The notes under the pieces: generated by a model
Databases searched by the model: none
What the model was told of the DNA's origin: nothing
What the model saw: only the letters and a program-made list of their open reading frames with translations
Made by a program: the position numbers and the translations under genes
From: Reticulitermes lucifugus
Taxonomy: Eukaryota; Arthropoda; Insecta; Blattodea; Rhinotermitidae
Assembly (NCBI GenBank): GCA_026260175.1
Contig: JAKCWW010000087.1
Location: 67,787-131,786, forward strand
Length of the DNA: 64,000 nucleotides
Direction of reading: 5' to 3'
In this document: in pieces, positions 1-11,942 of the stretch
Layout of the letters: each line of letters opens with the position of its first letter
Numbering within the stretch: the first letter of the stretch is position 1

Positions 1-112
1 TCAGGTAGAGGCCTCTGCGACGAGCCGATCCCTCGTCCAGAGGAGTCCTACCGACTGTGATGTTTCTCTCAGTGTGATCAAAAGGAATTAAAACCTCGAC
101 ACTGAAACGGGA
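1..112 (+). repeat. SINE-1, 3' part only (truncated at window edge)
   Basis: This is the 3' two-fifths of the tRNA-headed SINE-1 family that is complete at 2521-2782. It shares the blocks 'cctctgcg', 'ccgatc', 'ccagaggagtcctac', 'gtgtgatc' and 'cctcgac' in the same order. The tRNA-like head would lie upstream of the window. The last part, after 'gtgtgatc', is diverged, and the usual 'ggctgt...gccatgg' end is missing, so the 3' boundary is approximate. Confidence 0.75.
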
Positions 113-2507
113 AATCGGAGTAGGTAGAAGAGGACGAATAAAAAAAAATAAAAAACTGCAGCTACTGCTTTAATTAATATGTATTAGAATGTTGAATATG
201 ATAGGAATAGGAAACTTGTATATTTGTTCTTCCATCATGTGGAGTCATACTTACAGCTTGTTTAATATTTCGCATCCGTGACCAGTAATAATTTTACAGT
301 GATTTAACTCTTTAAAGCCCAGTGTCAAGTATATGTACTGGCAGGCTTAACATTAAATATTTACGCATTTTGCCTGTACATTGTATTTGTGTGTTCCATG
401 CGATTCTTACAAGGAATGGTGATTGTTTGCTGTAAACCATAAACACTCTGCTCTTCCTGAAAGAAACACACTGCTTTCTTAGTAAGGTACGAACTGAATC
501 TTTTATGTGTAGTGTAGTGTAGTGTGGATTAACTTCAGTCTTTAAATGTAACGTTTTTTGACAAGTGTCTCTACTGAAGCTGAAATTTGATTAATTTCTG
601 GAGTTTCATGTTCCTAATTAAAGCATTTGATATTGTATCTGAATATAGTTTATGACTAGGCAGGAAGCCTGCATACGAGTATAAGCCCTAATATTTAAAC
701 AGTTTTGTGTTCATTATTCAGTGTTACGGACTTGAGTGTCAGCTGCTGGTGACGGAGGGTGGACTCCACTCTTGTCCACTGACGTAATTTTTGTGACGTT
801 TAAATTCTCATGTCTACGGCACCTGTTCGAAAACTATATACACATTTTTTTAACTGAATCTTTTATAAAATATGTTGATACTGAAATTCTTCGTGGGAAG
901 GTGCATGCCATAGATGGCATTCAGTTAATATCAGGTAATTTCACAGTGCGAGCCATGTCGCTGAATTAGTTCGCAGGAAATAAGAGCCTGGCTTGTCTAC
1001 TGTTCCAGTACGACACATCAAACATTTACATTAGTCAAAGAAGCCTATGTGTTCGTCTTCAAGGACGGTGTACATCACGTAAGCGAATGAAGTTTACAGA
1101 ATGTTACAATTTTATAATAACGACAAATTATGTGTCAGCATGTAGGACTGTATAACTTCTTATTCTCCTAAAATGTTTGAAAATGCTATAAAGGCATTGT
1201 AGGTAATTATTTTAAAAACCATAATTTTTCAAAAGTAATAAATTATTAATGCTTAGATTAGGTTTTTAACGTTCCATCTTAATCATTTTATTATTATCAT
1301 CATCAGACAATCATGCCTTATGCCCGTCACTTTTTACTGTGTTTAAAGCAGCATATGTGAATAATGTCTTATATATATATATAGATGTTATTAGGGTGGA
1401 GTTGTCCTACTTGTTTCAATGTCTACACGCGCCTTTAAATTCCACACAAAGTGGAGAACAGATCAACTGAGTGGCAATTCCTCAAGACGGATTCTGCCTC
1501 ATTGAGTTAGTTGGCATATTTAATTCCTATCACTATAGCTGCTTGTTGAAACACTGACCATAAACATCCCTGTTTCTCACAAAATCATTCGTCTTTCTGT
1601 TCTTGTCCCCACTCACCACCCCTGAGGCTCACACCATGAATCCTTCGTAGCCAATAACAATCGAAAAATAACCGGGCCCATCGCTCGTGAACGTTTTGTC
1701 CAGACCCATCCCTCCTAGGCCTCTCTGCAACATAACACACACACATATGCGTTCGTATGTGCCACGCATTCACTGGCTACTGCCTAACTCACGTCCGAGT
1801 ATACGCTGCGTGAGTGATTGTCGTTTCCAATTTGCGGAGAAGCGACGTGAAAGCCGCTTTCAGTTCTCTTGTCTTTCTCCCCCATGGACCTCCTCTTCCA
1901 GCACCATTAATTCATTTTTCTGTTAACCTTTTATGTCCATACTTCATTGATTTTATCCATATTTCTGTAAAAAAAAGTCTGCTGATTCATACATGCTTGC
2001 TGCAGTGGTTACAGGCAGACCGAAGTTTCAAATAATTATGACTGTATTATCCCTCGTTGAAATAGGCTAGTATTCGTACACATACCTAGAAGTACATCAC
2101 TTGCTATTCTGTCGCTATTTATTTTGGCAAGTAGTTACGAACAGGAGCAAAGGTTGACAGGAATGAACGGAAATTTAAAGTAAGCTGAGCCGGTATTACA
2201 GCGTCTCGCTTTCCTGAAGGTTTCCTCTTACTTCTAGGTTACATCACAGCTTAGAGCGTATTGCTACTGCAGGTTATAGAGTTTTTAATATTGTGCAGTT
2301 AATGTGGCCTAAATATGACTATTTTTATAAACAGTTTCAAGTTTCTAACGATTTGAAAGTGTCCGTCAAGAGCTGTAACACGTAAGAGCGGATTGCAATG
2401 ACATATGCAATCCGATTTAGTGTGCTGTTGAAAACGGGATCAATGTACAGTCTGATTTAGTGCGCTGTTGATAACGGAATCGATTTTCCGTTGAAACTTC
2501 AATGCGT
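113..2507. other. Gene-free interval, short open frames only
   Basis: No open frame here exceeds about 80 codons and none gives a recognisable protein. The sequence is AT-rich. The only structure I see is a possible TTAA-flanked transposon end near 304-350, listed separately. The block at 1687-1926 is open in two frames, but the frames overlap on both strands and show no family signature. Confidence 0.6.
304..350 (+). repeat. Possible piggyBac-like transposon terminus
   Basis: A TTAA at 304-307 is followed directly by CTCTTTAAAGCCCAGTGTC and a second TTAA lies at 347-350. piggyBac-superfamily elements insert at TTAA and begin with C/T-rich ends such as CCCTTT. A related block, CCTTTAAAGCCTAGTGGTTA, occurs at 11733-11752. 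No opposite terminus was found and the element cannot be delimited, so this is suggestive only. Confidence 0.3.
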
Positions 2508-2520
2508 ATTATGATAGTGT

Positions 2521-2782
2521 GCCGAACCCAGTGGCCGCGCTGTCTAAGGCGTGGGTCTGCGGTCGCTGGCTTGCTGGGATTGAGGGTTCGAATCCCGCCG
2601 GGGGCATGGAAGTTTGTCTCTTGTGACTGTTTTGTGTTGTCAAGTAGATATCTCTGCGTCGGGCCGATCTCTTGCCCAGAGGAGTCCTACTGAGTGTGGT
2701 GTGTGTAACTGAGTGTGATCGTGAAGCTTCGATAATGAGGAGGCCCTGGCCCGCTAGGGGCCGTTGTGTCATGGGAACCGAA
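2521..2782 (+). repeat. SINE-1, full-length copy with target-site duplication
   Basis: A short interspersed element of about 262 bp with a head resembling a type-II (leucine-like) tRNA. The A-box region is 'agtggccgcgctgtctaagg' and the B-box is 'gggttcgaatcccg' at about 2583-2597. The body ends '...ggggccgttgtgtcatgggaa'. It is flanked by 13-bp direct repeats, ATTATGATAGTGT at 2508-2520 and ATTATAATAGTGT at 2783-2795 (12 of 13 match), the mark of LINE-driven retroposition. Other copies lie at 1-112, 21591-21854, 36535-36747, 47935-48164 and 52488-52742. Confidence 0.9.
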
Positions 2783-2795
2783 ATTATAATAGTGT

Positions 2796-3388
2796 CTTAG
2801 TACTTGTTAATTTCGGAGATGAAATTTCTTTCGCAAGGACGTCTGAGACGTCAGCGGCAGACGCTGGACGTGTCACCGCATTTCTGCCGTCCTCATGATT
2901 CGTATTGTGCAGGGTCCATCTATCGATATTTATGGCTTTCGTTCCGGTCAACTAACCAACTGTGTAGTGCAGAACATGTCTTGCGCATTTTATAGTTATT
3001 CGCCTGAAAAGGAATATACTCTTATGTTTTTATGAAATTCTTAGTTTTATCACACAAGCAACAGAATTTGCCCATTGATGCAACTCAACCATATTCTCCC
3101 AGCCTATTTCTGTAAAATTCTTTTCAATATTTCACAGCCCTTACTAAATAACTAGCAGTCTTAGCCCTTACATTTAACACTGATCTACAAAGGCTTATCA
3201 GAATACAGGATATTGTAACAGTTTCGTTTGTGAACCTCTTTCTGATTTGTGTTACCGCATACTGCTAATGTAACCCACAGGTTATGTAGATGTGAAGTTA
3301 TGGCTGCGTTTTGTCCATTTTGATTTGATGTCAAGTTCTTTCATTTATTTCCCAAATAATTTTCTTGCCTGATTGGGCGTCTTCCTAT
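2796..3388. other. Gene-free interval
   Basis: AT-rich sequence with one 63-codon open frame and no recognisable protein, RNA or repeat between the SINE-1 copy and the unclassified repeat that begins at 3389. Confidence 0.6.
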
Positions 3389-3885
3389 ATTTTTAGGCGC
3401 GTTCGCAGAATCGTGAAAAGCGACTATTATCTTCGTCATGTCTGTCCGTATGGAACAACTCGGCTCCCACAGGACATATTTTCATGAAATTGGACATTTG
3501 GGGATTTTTTGAAAATCTGTCGGGAAAATTGAAGTTTGATCAGAATCTGACAAGAATGACGAGTAATTTACACGAAGCCCTATGTACATTTATGATAATA
3601 CCTCGCTCAATTCTTCTTAGAATGAGAAATGTTTTAGACAAGCTTTGTAGAGAAAATCAAAACACACATTTCATGTTTAATAAATATTTTCCAAAAATCG
3701 TGCCGTTTATGAGACAATGTGAAAAAACATGGTAGAGCCGGACAGGCCACAAATGACAACATAATACGCCGCAGAAAAGATGTGATTTGCATAGGGATAA
3801 TACTTTTTTACGGCAACAATAATTATGCAAACGCGCCTCAGTGTTACGTTATACGTACATTGCCTGTCTTGTTTCATTTTATATT
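3389..3885 (+). repeat. Unclassified dispersed repeat (TTTTTAGGCGCG family), copy 1
   Basis: It starts TTTTTAGGCGCGTTCGC and runs about 500 bp. It aligns by eye, with scattered changes, to the reverse complement of 46650-47162 over nearly its whole length. Shared blocks include 'gaaaagcgactatta', 'gaaaatctgtcg', 'tacatttatgataata', 'caattcttcttagaatgag', 'gaaaatcaaaacacacat', 'atcgtgccgt' and 'catggtagag'. Shorter relatives lie at 27205-27579, 27580-27700, 30686-31025 and 58865-59045. There is no long open frame and I saw no clear inverted repeat, so I cannot assign a transposon class. Confidence 0.75.
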
Positions 3886-4233
3886 GTCCCTAGGAAGTCA
3901 ACATACACGTAATCAGCATAAACATGTACTTAACACTACACTTATTCTTCTCGTTGTATCAAGCAAATCATACAATTATCAGTAACTGCTGTATAACAGT
4001 CTACAGCAGACTACATGTGTGTTCATAAGGCCTTAATCAGAATCTAAACCCGATAGTGATTATCAGGGTTCAAAATTTTAGGGGCTTTCTGCTGCCTCCT
4101 GCTTACCCTTTAAATGTTACTACAAGGAAGCCTGGTCTTTACCTTTCACTTGCTCTCCATTTCATTATGTATGTTTTCCTATCATATATATCCTATGTAC
4201 CTGACTGATCATCTTTTAACACAGCACCTTTAT

Positions 4234-4427
4234 ATATATTCAAACCACCGTCATGCACAACAAAATTTTAGAAGTCTACTGGTTTCGGCTTTTCAAATTA
4301 AGCCATCATCAGACCTATTCACTATCAAGAACCATATAATAATTAATAGACCTGATGATGGAATTGAAAAACCGAAAGTAGTAGATTTGTAACATGTTGT
4401 TGTGCATGACTGTGTTTTGGATATATG
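4234..4427. repeat. Foldback element with CTGATGATG...GAAA blocks in both arms
   Basis: An imperfect inverted repeat. The left arm (4234 to about 4322) and right arm (about 4345-4427) share 'atatat.caaa', 'gtcatgcacaacaa', '.tctact', '.ttcgg.tttt.aa' and 'ccatcatcag' when one arm is reverse-complemented. The right arm carries CTGATGA at 4352-4358 and GAAA at 4374-4377; the left arm carries the same pair on the minus strand (about 4283-4312). The arms differ at many positions, so the element is old or built from two insertions in opposite orientation. See also 38928-39348. Confidence 0.7.
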
Positions 4428-5890
4428 TATATATATAGACACATACGTATTTGACCACGCACAACGGGGACGTCTAACCTAAAGGTTACAGCACCTTTAA
4501 TATTTCATTGCGAGTAGAAGGTTGACAGTTGGACCACCAATTCTCCAGAGTTCTTGCAAGGGAATTATGTTTCAAGAAGACCGTCTTCAGAGGCCTTTGG
4601 AAACAGGGAATCATTTTGGTGACCCTCTGAAAGTCCTAATCTGATATAACATCCAAAAAATGCCGCTTTGTTGCTTTTTATGAAGACCGCATGGAAAGTA
4701 ATGTAATTTCTATAAAGGCAGCACTTTGTGATGAAGGAGCAGCGGTCTTTCTTTCCTCATTATCCGTGTCTTTTCCTCTGTGTCCACTCATTTAATTTTT
4801 TCTGTCCTTAAGTGGATGAAGATGTATCTCTTAGATATATCTCAGTTCCGTCTCGTAGTTTATAGGGATATATGTTCGGCCTAAGGGTAATTCAAATTGT
4901 CTTTTGCATGGGTTTATTTCGCTTTCTTTCCTGAAAAATAAATTTTGTGACGTTATGTTTGTCATGTGGTCTCTCCTATTCTATTAATTTCATCTGAAAG
5001 ATTCGGAGAATCTCTGAAGGTTAATGCCAGTATGTTCCGCTATACCACCTTTGTTCCACATTTTTAGATTAGGAGATAAGAACAGTAACATAAGTAGTCT
5101 TGTAGAGTAGTCGTCAATGTACTGACCTAAAATTCAAAACCTAGAGTTCAACAGATCACAGCTTGGCACCCAAACCTCTTCACTAGACGTAACAGCAAAC
5201 AGTAAATAACACAAATCACTCCCGTTGCGACAGAACTCGTGCGTATGAAACGTACGTGTTGCCAGTAAGATGTTAATACACGGACCTTTCTTAAATGCAG
5301 AGCTTAGTACTGCAGAGCGGAAGCCATCGTCGGTCCCTGTGCAGCAATTCATGTCGTCCGCTCTACGGCGCGCAGTCACGCCTTTACCCCGGTCCTACCT
5401 GCTTAGAGCGGGCGGCGTCTTCTGTTGCTATCAGCAGTGCAGCTATGAGCGGGTTACGCCTTTAGGTGGACACGCTGTAGTTCATTGTCCGAGATCTGTT
5501 TGATATGTATTGCGTCTGTAAGTTGATTCTACGGTCGTTGTCAGGTGACTGACTGTCATTATACTGACAGATGTTTCAGTTTTAGATTAGTGGAGATAGT
5601 TAGGATTGAACCCTTTGCTTTTTCGACTAAAACAGAGGAGTGAATGAAGAACAGTTAAAGTATTAGTAAATAGACGAAATTAAACCTAATACTGGAAACG
5701 TATACGACTTTTATATGTCTTGCACAGGACGGATAGCAGCAGTAAGCTTAGTTAGACGAATAAGAGCGGCCAGCTGCACTTGAGAGCGTTGTTAGTGCCC
5801 TACACTAAACAGATACGAGTAGTTACCTTTATTGGGCAGAACGAAATTCTGTGCATGATGACGTGAAAAACTGCCAGAACTCTTGCCAGA
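4428..5890. other. Gene-free interval with one CpG-rich patch
   Basis: No recognisable gene. The stretch 5320-5500 is noticeably richer in G+C and CpG than its surroundings ('ctctacggcgcgcagtcacg', 'gagcgggcggcgtcttc') and stays open in both directions for about 80 codons. It could be a decayed repeat, a first exon or a promoter, but nothing in the sequence decides between these. Confidence 0.5.
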
Positions 5891-5959
5891 AATCGGGAGT
5901 CAGCCGTCTGATAGATAGGGTTGTTGTCAGCACTCCGTGTCGCCGAAGCAAACGTCTGA

Positions 5960-6062
5960 TATTTGGGTGTCTCACGGCAGTGACTATGAAACTTACCGTC
6001 TGCTGGGTTGTGACAGCGTGTACTTTGCACAGACGTTTCGGAAGAACCTGCTGCCTCCGTTT
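5960..6062 (+). repeat. Dispersed repeat with CGTTTCGGAAGAACCTGCTG block
   Basis: The blocks 'ctgctgggttgtgacagcgtg', 'agacgtttcgga' and 'acctgctgcc' recur in looser form at 14035-14152 ('tctgggatataacgctgtgt', 'cgacgtttcgag') and 19045-19110 ('gccgacgtttcaga', 'acctgctgcc'). This suggests a dispersed non-coding repeat whose class I cannot name. Open frames in several phases across it are incidental. Confidence 0.45.
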
Positions 6063-6122
6063 GTAGGGCAGATCGCACAGCGTCACCTACCAAAAGGCAT
6101 TACGTTCAATTATTCTTCTTAA

Positions 6123-9100
6123 CTAAAACGTCTTTATTTGAAGTTAATTGTACTCTTTTAAAAGAATGTCACGTGGGAATAAAAGCTGCAGTTTGAAATA
6201 AAACACTGAACAATTAACGAAGATTTGAACTTGTGTTTATTAGCCACTATCTGACGTCACATATAACGCTTGTATGAGATGCTTCGTGCGAACACTTTAT
6301 TAGTGCGAAGCTGGAGCATTTTATTACATGAAATTAAATAGTTTGGTTTATTTTTAGTATACCGTAATCTATTCACAATAATCATTTACACAGGAGGCAG
6401 CAACACATAATTGTATAACAGACAATAAGGATTAGACTGAAGATAATAACAGAAATCAAACTGAAGCCGTACATTACCATATAATGATGATAACTAGTGC
6501 ATCGTTACAGTTACAACACTGCAGGCGCCAGTAATGGATGGGGGGGGCGTAATAATGCCCGTTTGAAACCACAGCTAACAAAGCAAAATAATACATTAAA
6601 TACCAAAAAAAAAACGCGCGATGGGATATTTAGAATGTAAAGAATATCTCGGATGTGATGACGTTCAATTAGTAACACTGTCACGAACCTAAAGAGCGAT
6701 CACCTGCACACAGGCCTGCTGTTCATAAGTGGCAATACATGCAAAATACGTATATGTTCTGGTCTTGCGTCCACTACTTTTGTTTTTGTCCTAGCAGGTG
6801 ATGACAACGTGTATCTTAGCCGTTTAAAAAGTATTTCTTTATTCCTGTCAAGTGTCTGAAGAAAGATACGATGAACTTTATTCAGGAGAGAGATTCGAAT
6901 CAGTAGCCTCTGAATACGGGGCAGAAATGTGAAAGTGTACGTCGTTAAACTCGGTCTGCAGTGGGTGCTTTTATGAGTTATGTGAAATGATAAGGCATCA
7001 ACTTAAATACAGCTACCTCACAGAATTTGAATCATTGACCTTTGCTTATAAATCACGTGCCTTTTATTTTCCTGAGACGAAGTCAAGAATATGGCACTTT
7101 AATTATTTTATGGCGTTTCTCTTTTAACGGAAGGGAAGACCAAATCGTGGGCGTCTACATCTGAAGCGAGGCAAACAAGTCAGCCCACTTCAACAGTAGC
7201 TGTACTTTGTACTGAACTGAGCATGACGGTATTTCTACATCGAATGACCCTTAACAACATAAGCCTATCTTCCCATAGAAAATAAGAGAAGTTCAGAACA
7301 CATATACGAAAATTCCATATTCTCCACAATTCAATTATGATCCAAATGTTTAATATATAAGAGCATGTCTGATATCCGGGGAAAATGTGAGGATATCGTG
7401 GTCTTGGGTAACTTGAATGAGCTGTTCACTCGAACCAACCGTCCAGGTTTATTGCTTGAATAGAGTTTGGAAATTGTAATCGTGGTGAAGTGAAAAGTAT
7501 ATTGGACGTACGTTTTACGAGAAAATTGGTGTTTAAATAATATATGTGGTTCAGGTAGTTTTGGACTGACAGCAGGCAACTTATATGTGCTGAAACAGTG
7601 GGTTAGTGTATTATTTATATGAACTGCAGTTGTAGGACGTGTAACGGTTTTAAATTTTCAACGCAAACTAATGAATTGAAGAACACTGATTTTTGTGTGA
7701 TATTTCAGTAACTCAAATAAGAGTTGTTCTCATAATACAGCCACTGGTGTGTAATAAATGTGCGTCCTGTAGCCTGTATTATTTTTGATGTGAAGCTTGG
7801 ATATAGCGAACATAATTTATTTCTTGCAAATTTTTAGCGAGCAAGAGAAGTGTATGATTTCGAAGGGGTTTTCTTTCTATAATAGGCATTGCGTGAGTGT
7901 TCCGCTAATAGCGTGCCTACGGACGGAGTGTTTACTGCTGTAATAAGTTAATCCTATTTGGGAACTTTAATTGATATGTCGATGCTTTTGTTTGGTATTG
8001 CAAGTGGCCGGAACTCTGGAATTTTTCAATAAATTAAAAATAATTAATGCGGTGGAAACAAGTTTTTTTTATAAGCGCGTTTGCCAGAAGTTTGGAAGCT
8101 TACCATCTTTGACGTCATATGGGCTTGCAGAAATTTGTTAACATTTTAAATGAACCTGTTACCTCAATCTTCAATATACACGATTTGTCGGGAAGTTTCA
8201 GATTGCACGGAGTCACATCCCAGAAGGCTCTAATCTTCATAGTTTCCGCTGTAAGAACCTAAAATCTTGTCGAAAAGCCATATTCTTCTTAAAAATTTCA
8301 CTTCATAGCCAAATATTAATGAATTTTATTTTGAGGGTGTTGAAACTGCAGCAGGATATCTATAAACACGAGATAGGCTACAATAAAGAGAAAACATTCA
8401 ACACATCTGAAGGATTTAGCCAAACATAACACATTTATAGGCCTGCTGAAATTCAAATGTGGTCTTTATTGAAGGTGAGATTTTTAACCTTAAAATATCA
8501 CACACTTTCTATTTTTGTTTTGTTGTAGGCGTATCTGTAATCGGAATGAAGGGATGGTGTAACAGTTCGTATTACAGTCGCCCCTACTTTAAAGAAATTC
8601 GTGTTTCACGCGTAATATGTAATTGGTTCCAATGAAAATTAGTTATGCTCAATATGTCTTACGTATGCAGAGAACATATAGCATTTTTAATTTATCTTCC
8701 CAGCCTCGTATTGCTGCTCCATGCTGCTGGGGTTTCTACAACATGCTCGCCAACTCCCTCTGGAAGCAACGAATACGAAAAGCATGTAAATAATTAAGTA
8801 GCTCATTGGAGCAGATTACATCATCAGGTGCTCATGGTCGCTGATGTAGACAAGAAATTCGCCTCCTTTTGTCTAAGGCTCATTAAGGTTTTCACGCGAG
8901 CCCGCCTCTCTACTTACCATTAAGTGAATAAGTACTCCGAATGTATTATACTTTCTTCAGCGACATTATGAGTCTATGAAATTTATAGTCACAAATTTCG
9001 AACTAATCACTCGCATGTTGAGTTCAAATATGTGAATATTGGAACGCAAAATTTGAGTGAAATTTCGGTTTCAGAAATGAATCCAATTGTGTAGTGTCTT

Positions 9101-9290
9101 GAAATCGATTATAATATATTCGTGGCGTATTTAACGTCGTCGTATCATCTGAAAAAATATAATGAAGATAAGATAACAGGAAGACAATGCGCAGTTCATT
9201 GCATACAATGGTGAAAGTTGCAGAAAAGTGTTGTATGACGACACTTCGCTGTTATTTATCTTGAAATGCTTTCAAACATCTGAACAGATA
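6123..9290. other. Gene-free interval
   Basis: AT-rich DNA with short open frames only; the longest is the 82-codon minus-strand frame at 7331-7579, with no recognisable motif. Minor simple sequence includes a G-run at 6540-6547 and A-runs near 6605. I see no repeat boundary or RNA gene. Confidence 0.6.
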
Positions 9291-9559
9291 TCAGGCAGGA
9301 TAGACCTTGCCTCAGTCCGGGCCCTTAAATTTGATAAGGGAGCCGTCATTCTTCGTAAATTGATCAAGAACAGGCATGTGGCGCCGCGTCTCTAGTTGGG
9401 TTGTGCCCGATGCTTCAAGGATCGGATAATCCCTGAAGAAGAAGAGTTAAGAACCTCGCTGCCCTTTGTATTAAACTCGGAAAGTTCGTTAGCATGTTAA
9501 CAAGTACCTGCAACTTGACCGTGTTGTGAACTAGACTAGGCGAGTTCGTACACTTACAC

Positions 9560-9690
9560 TGCATTTCTGTAACGTAAATTTTAATATTACCCTCCAATCT
9601 CTTCCGATGTCTCCCGAGCGGTTTCTTGCCTTCAGGTTTTCTACTGAAATTTGGTATGATTTTCTCAACTTCCGTACGCATGCTACGTGT
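9560..9690 (-). pseudogene. LINE reverse-transcriptase C-terminal remnant
   Basis: Within the minus-strand open frame 9415-9930, the segment reading RKPEGKKPLGRHRKRLEGN followed by IKIYVTEMQC matches the pattern RKPEG+RPLGRPR+RWEDNIK-D--EM that closes many non-LTR reverse transcriptases. Only this block is convincing; the rest of the 171-codon frame looks like chance. Two changes from the usual pattern (H for P, L for W) and the absence of the polymerase core mark it as a dead fragment. Related tails lie at 12290, 23484 and 28500. Confidence 0.6.
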
Positions 9691-10863
9691 CCCACTCATT
9701 GTATCATTCTTGACGTGATGGCATAATAATATTAAATAAGGAGTACGGATGACGAAGCTCATTTTGCAGTTTTCTTCATCATCCGGAGTCACGTGTTCCA
9801 GTACCATAAGAATATTGCATTTGATTAAATTCGTGAATCTCAGTTGTAATTTTGTAAACCACATAGTGTAACATTGAGTAACTCTGTATTTTTGCATACA
9901 GTAAAGTTTTATGTGTGATATATTTCTCACACCAATTTCAGATTATTTTCCTAGACAGCCTCAGTCGACTTGTCTTCTCAGTGGAGGCCGATTGTATTCG
10001 CTTTGACGTATGAACTGAATTCTACGAGATAAACATCAGTCCTGACAGGGTTAGCTGCTGTCTTGACGTAACTCCATTTGTGGGTTGGGCGAGTTTATCC
10101 GTTTCAGATCTAAATCGCCAGGTATGAGTGAAAATATAAGGATTGGCGTCTACTCGATGGTTCATGATACAATAAAATAAAACGAAATAAAATATTTCGT
10201 ATTCACATTGATCCCATTAAACTGCATATCAGAACGGCTTGCTTAGTCGGACGCGTCAAAAGTCGATACAGAACGTATATTTGCCTGTAATAGACATATG
10301 TACGTGTTGATCAACTATTACAGTCAGTAACAAAGTTACGCTGCATTACGTCGCCTCTCCTTGCTTTAATTCACGAATTCTCCGATATATAATCAATTTT
10401 GACAAGTTAATCGAGGAACTGAAGTGATTTCATCCAAACTGGGATGGGAGTGGGGGATAATTTGATCGAATGCACTGCCAGTCTTTAACGAATCAATTTG
10501 TTAATCTGATTTCCAGCGGCATATCCAACACTTCGTCGCATTTCGGTTTAGCAGAGGATTCGTAGAGTGCACAGACAACAGACGTCTGTTTTTACGGGAG
10601 ACGGACTTTCTTAATCCATTCAGAAGTTTGTAGCAAAGAAATGCTGTATTTTTGCTACACTATGCAATTTATATCAGACAGTCCGTAAGCTCCTTCGAAG
10701 CAGCTGGAGCAGGAATCAAATGTCGTTTTAGTATCCTATCGACAATGAAAACGGGAATAGCGATCACATGCTCTTCTATTAGAACTGAAATGTTTGGAAT
10801 GTGTTAGTAAAAGTGAGAGTGGACTTTTGTTTTTACTCCAAACGGAAATTTAAACGGAATAGC

Positions 10864-11331
10864 GGAATGGTACTTAATGCGTGTGAGGGATATGATACAA
10901 ACTGTAAATGGTACTTAATGCGTGTGAGGGTGTATGATACAAACTGTAAATGGTACTTAATGTGTGTGAGGGGGTATGATACAAACTGTAAATGGTACTT
11001 AATGCGTGTGAGGGGGTATGATACAAACTGTAAATGGTACTTAATGNNNNNNNNNNNNNNNNNNNNNNNNNNNNNNNNNNNNNNNNNNNNNNNNNNNNNN
11101 NNNNNNNNNNNNNNNNNNNNNNNNNNNNNNNNNNNNNNNNNNNNNNNNNNNNNNNNNNNNNNNNNNNNNNNNNGTGTGAGGGGGTATGATACAAACTGTA
11201 AATGGTACTTAATGCGTGTGAGGGGGTATGATACAAACTGTAAATGGTACTTAATGTGTGTGAGGGGGTATGATACAAACTGTAAATGGTACTTAAAGCG
11301 TGTGAGGGGATATGATACAAACTGTAAATCA
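10864..11331 (+). repeat. 42-bp minisatellite with embedded N gap
   Basis: Near-identical tandem units begin at 10881, 10922, 10964, 11006, 11174, 11216, 11258 and 11300. The unit is GTGTGAGGGGGTATGATACA followed by 22 further bases ending in TTAATGC. The second unit starts 41 bp after the first; all others are spaced 42 bp. The N run at 11047-11173 fits exactly three hidden units plus one base. Because 42 is a multiple of three and the unit lacks stops in one frame per strand, long open frames arise on both strands (10801-11337 plus, 10874-11332 minus). I regard them as artefacts of the array. Confidence 0.95.
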
Positions 11332-11942
11332 CAGTGATGTTAAAGAGATCTTAAATAAACGCGTCGCCTATTTGTGAACTGGCTAACCTGCAACAGTATG
11401 TGGTCGGCTGGAGAGCCATTGGGGTGTAACAATCTATTTCCTAGTCAGAAGAATACCTACCAAACCACATCGACGAACCTTCACTGTTTTATTCCCAGTT
11501 CTCCTTCTGTTGTTGTTTCTTTCCCCCGGTTTCAAAAATCATTCTCGAAACTTCTGTGGGTATATTATATTTATCTGAAACATATTTTTGTCTTCCAAAT
11601 TACATTTGAGGTTAGGTTTTGTACAAAAGAATGTGCACATGTGCAGTGCAGGCAACAGATAACATAATGATTCATACTTCATAAGACCCACCTTCGTTGT
11701 CATACAATTGAACGTAAATTTTTAACACTAATCCTTTAAAGCCTAGTGGTTACTGTATCTACCACCAGATGTAACATTTAGAAATTCTACATTCTGCCCA
11801 CAGGGTGCGTTGATGTGATTTATATGGCCCTCATAGCAAACGGATTTTTCTCTGTATTGATGGGTTTTATAACCGAAAGAAAGAGTGTTTACTTCGCGGT
11901 AAGAACTACATTTATAAATATAAATCATTCTAATCTTAGTCT

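Noticed and set aside
2583-2597. B-box promoter sequence suggesting a true tRNA gene (also in the other SINE-1, SINE-2 and SINE-3 heads)
   Set aside because: The heads do not fold into a complete cloverleaf by eye, and each continues into a family-specific SINE body with target duplications.
10864-11331. CRISPR array
   Set aside because: The units are contiguous tandem repeats without unique spacers, in what is clearly eukaryotic DNA; the same holds for the 35-bp and 20-bp arrays.
10801-11337. 178-codon and 152-codon frames across the 42-bp array
   Set aside because: They exist because the unit is a multiple of three and lacks stops in one frame per strand; part of the product is N.
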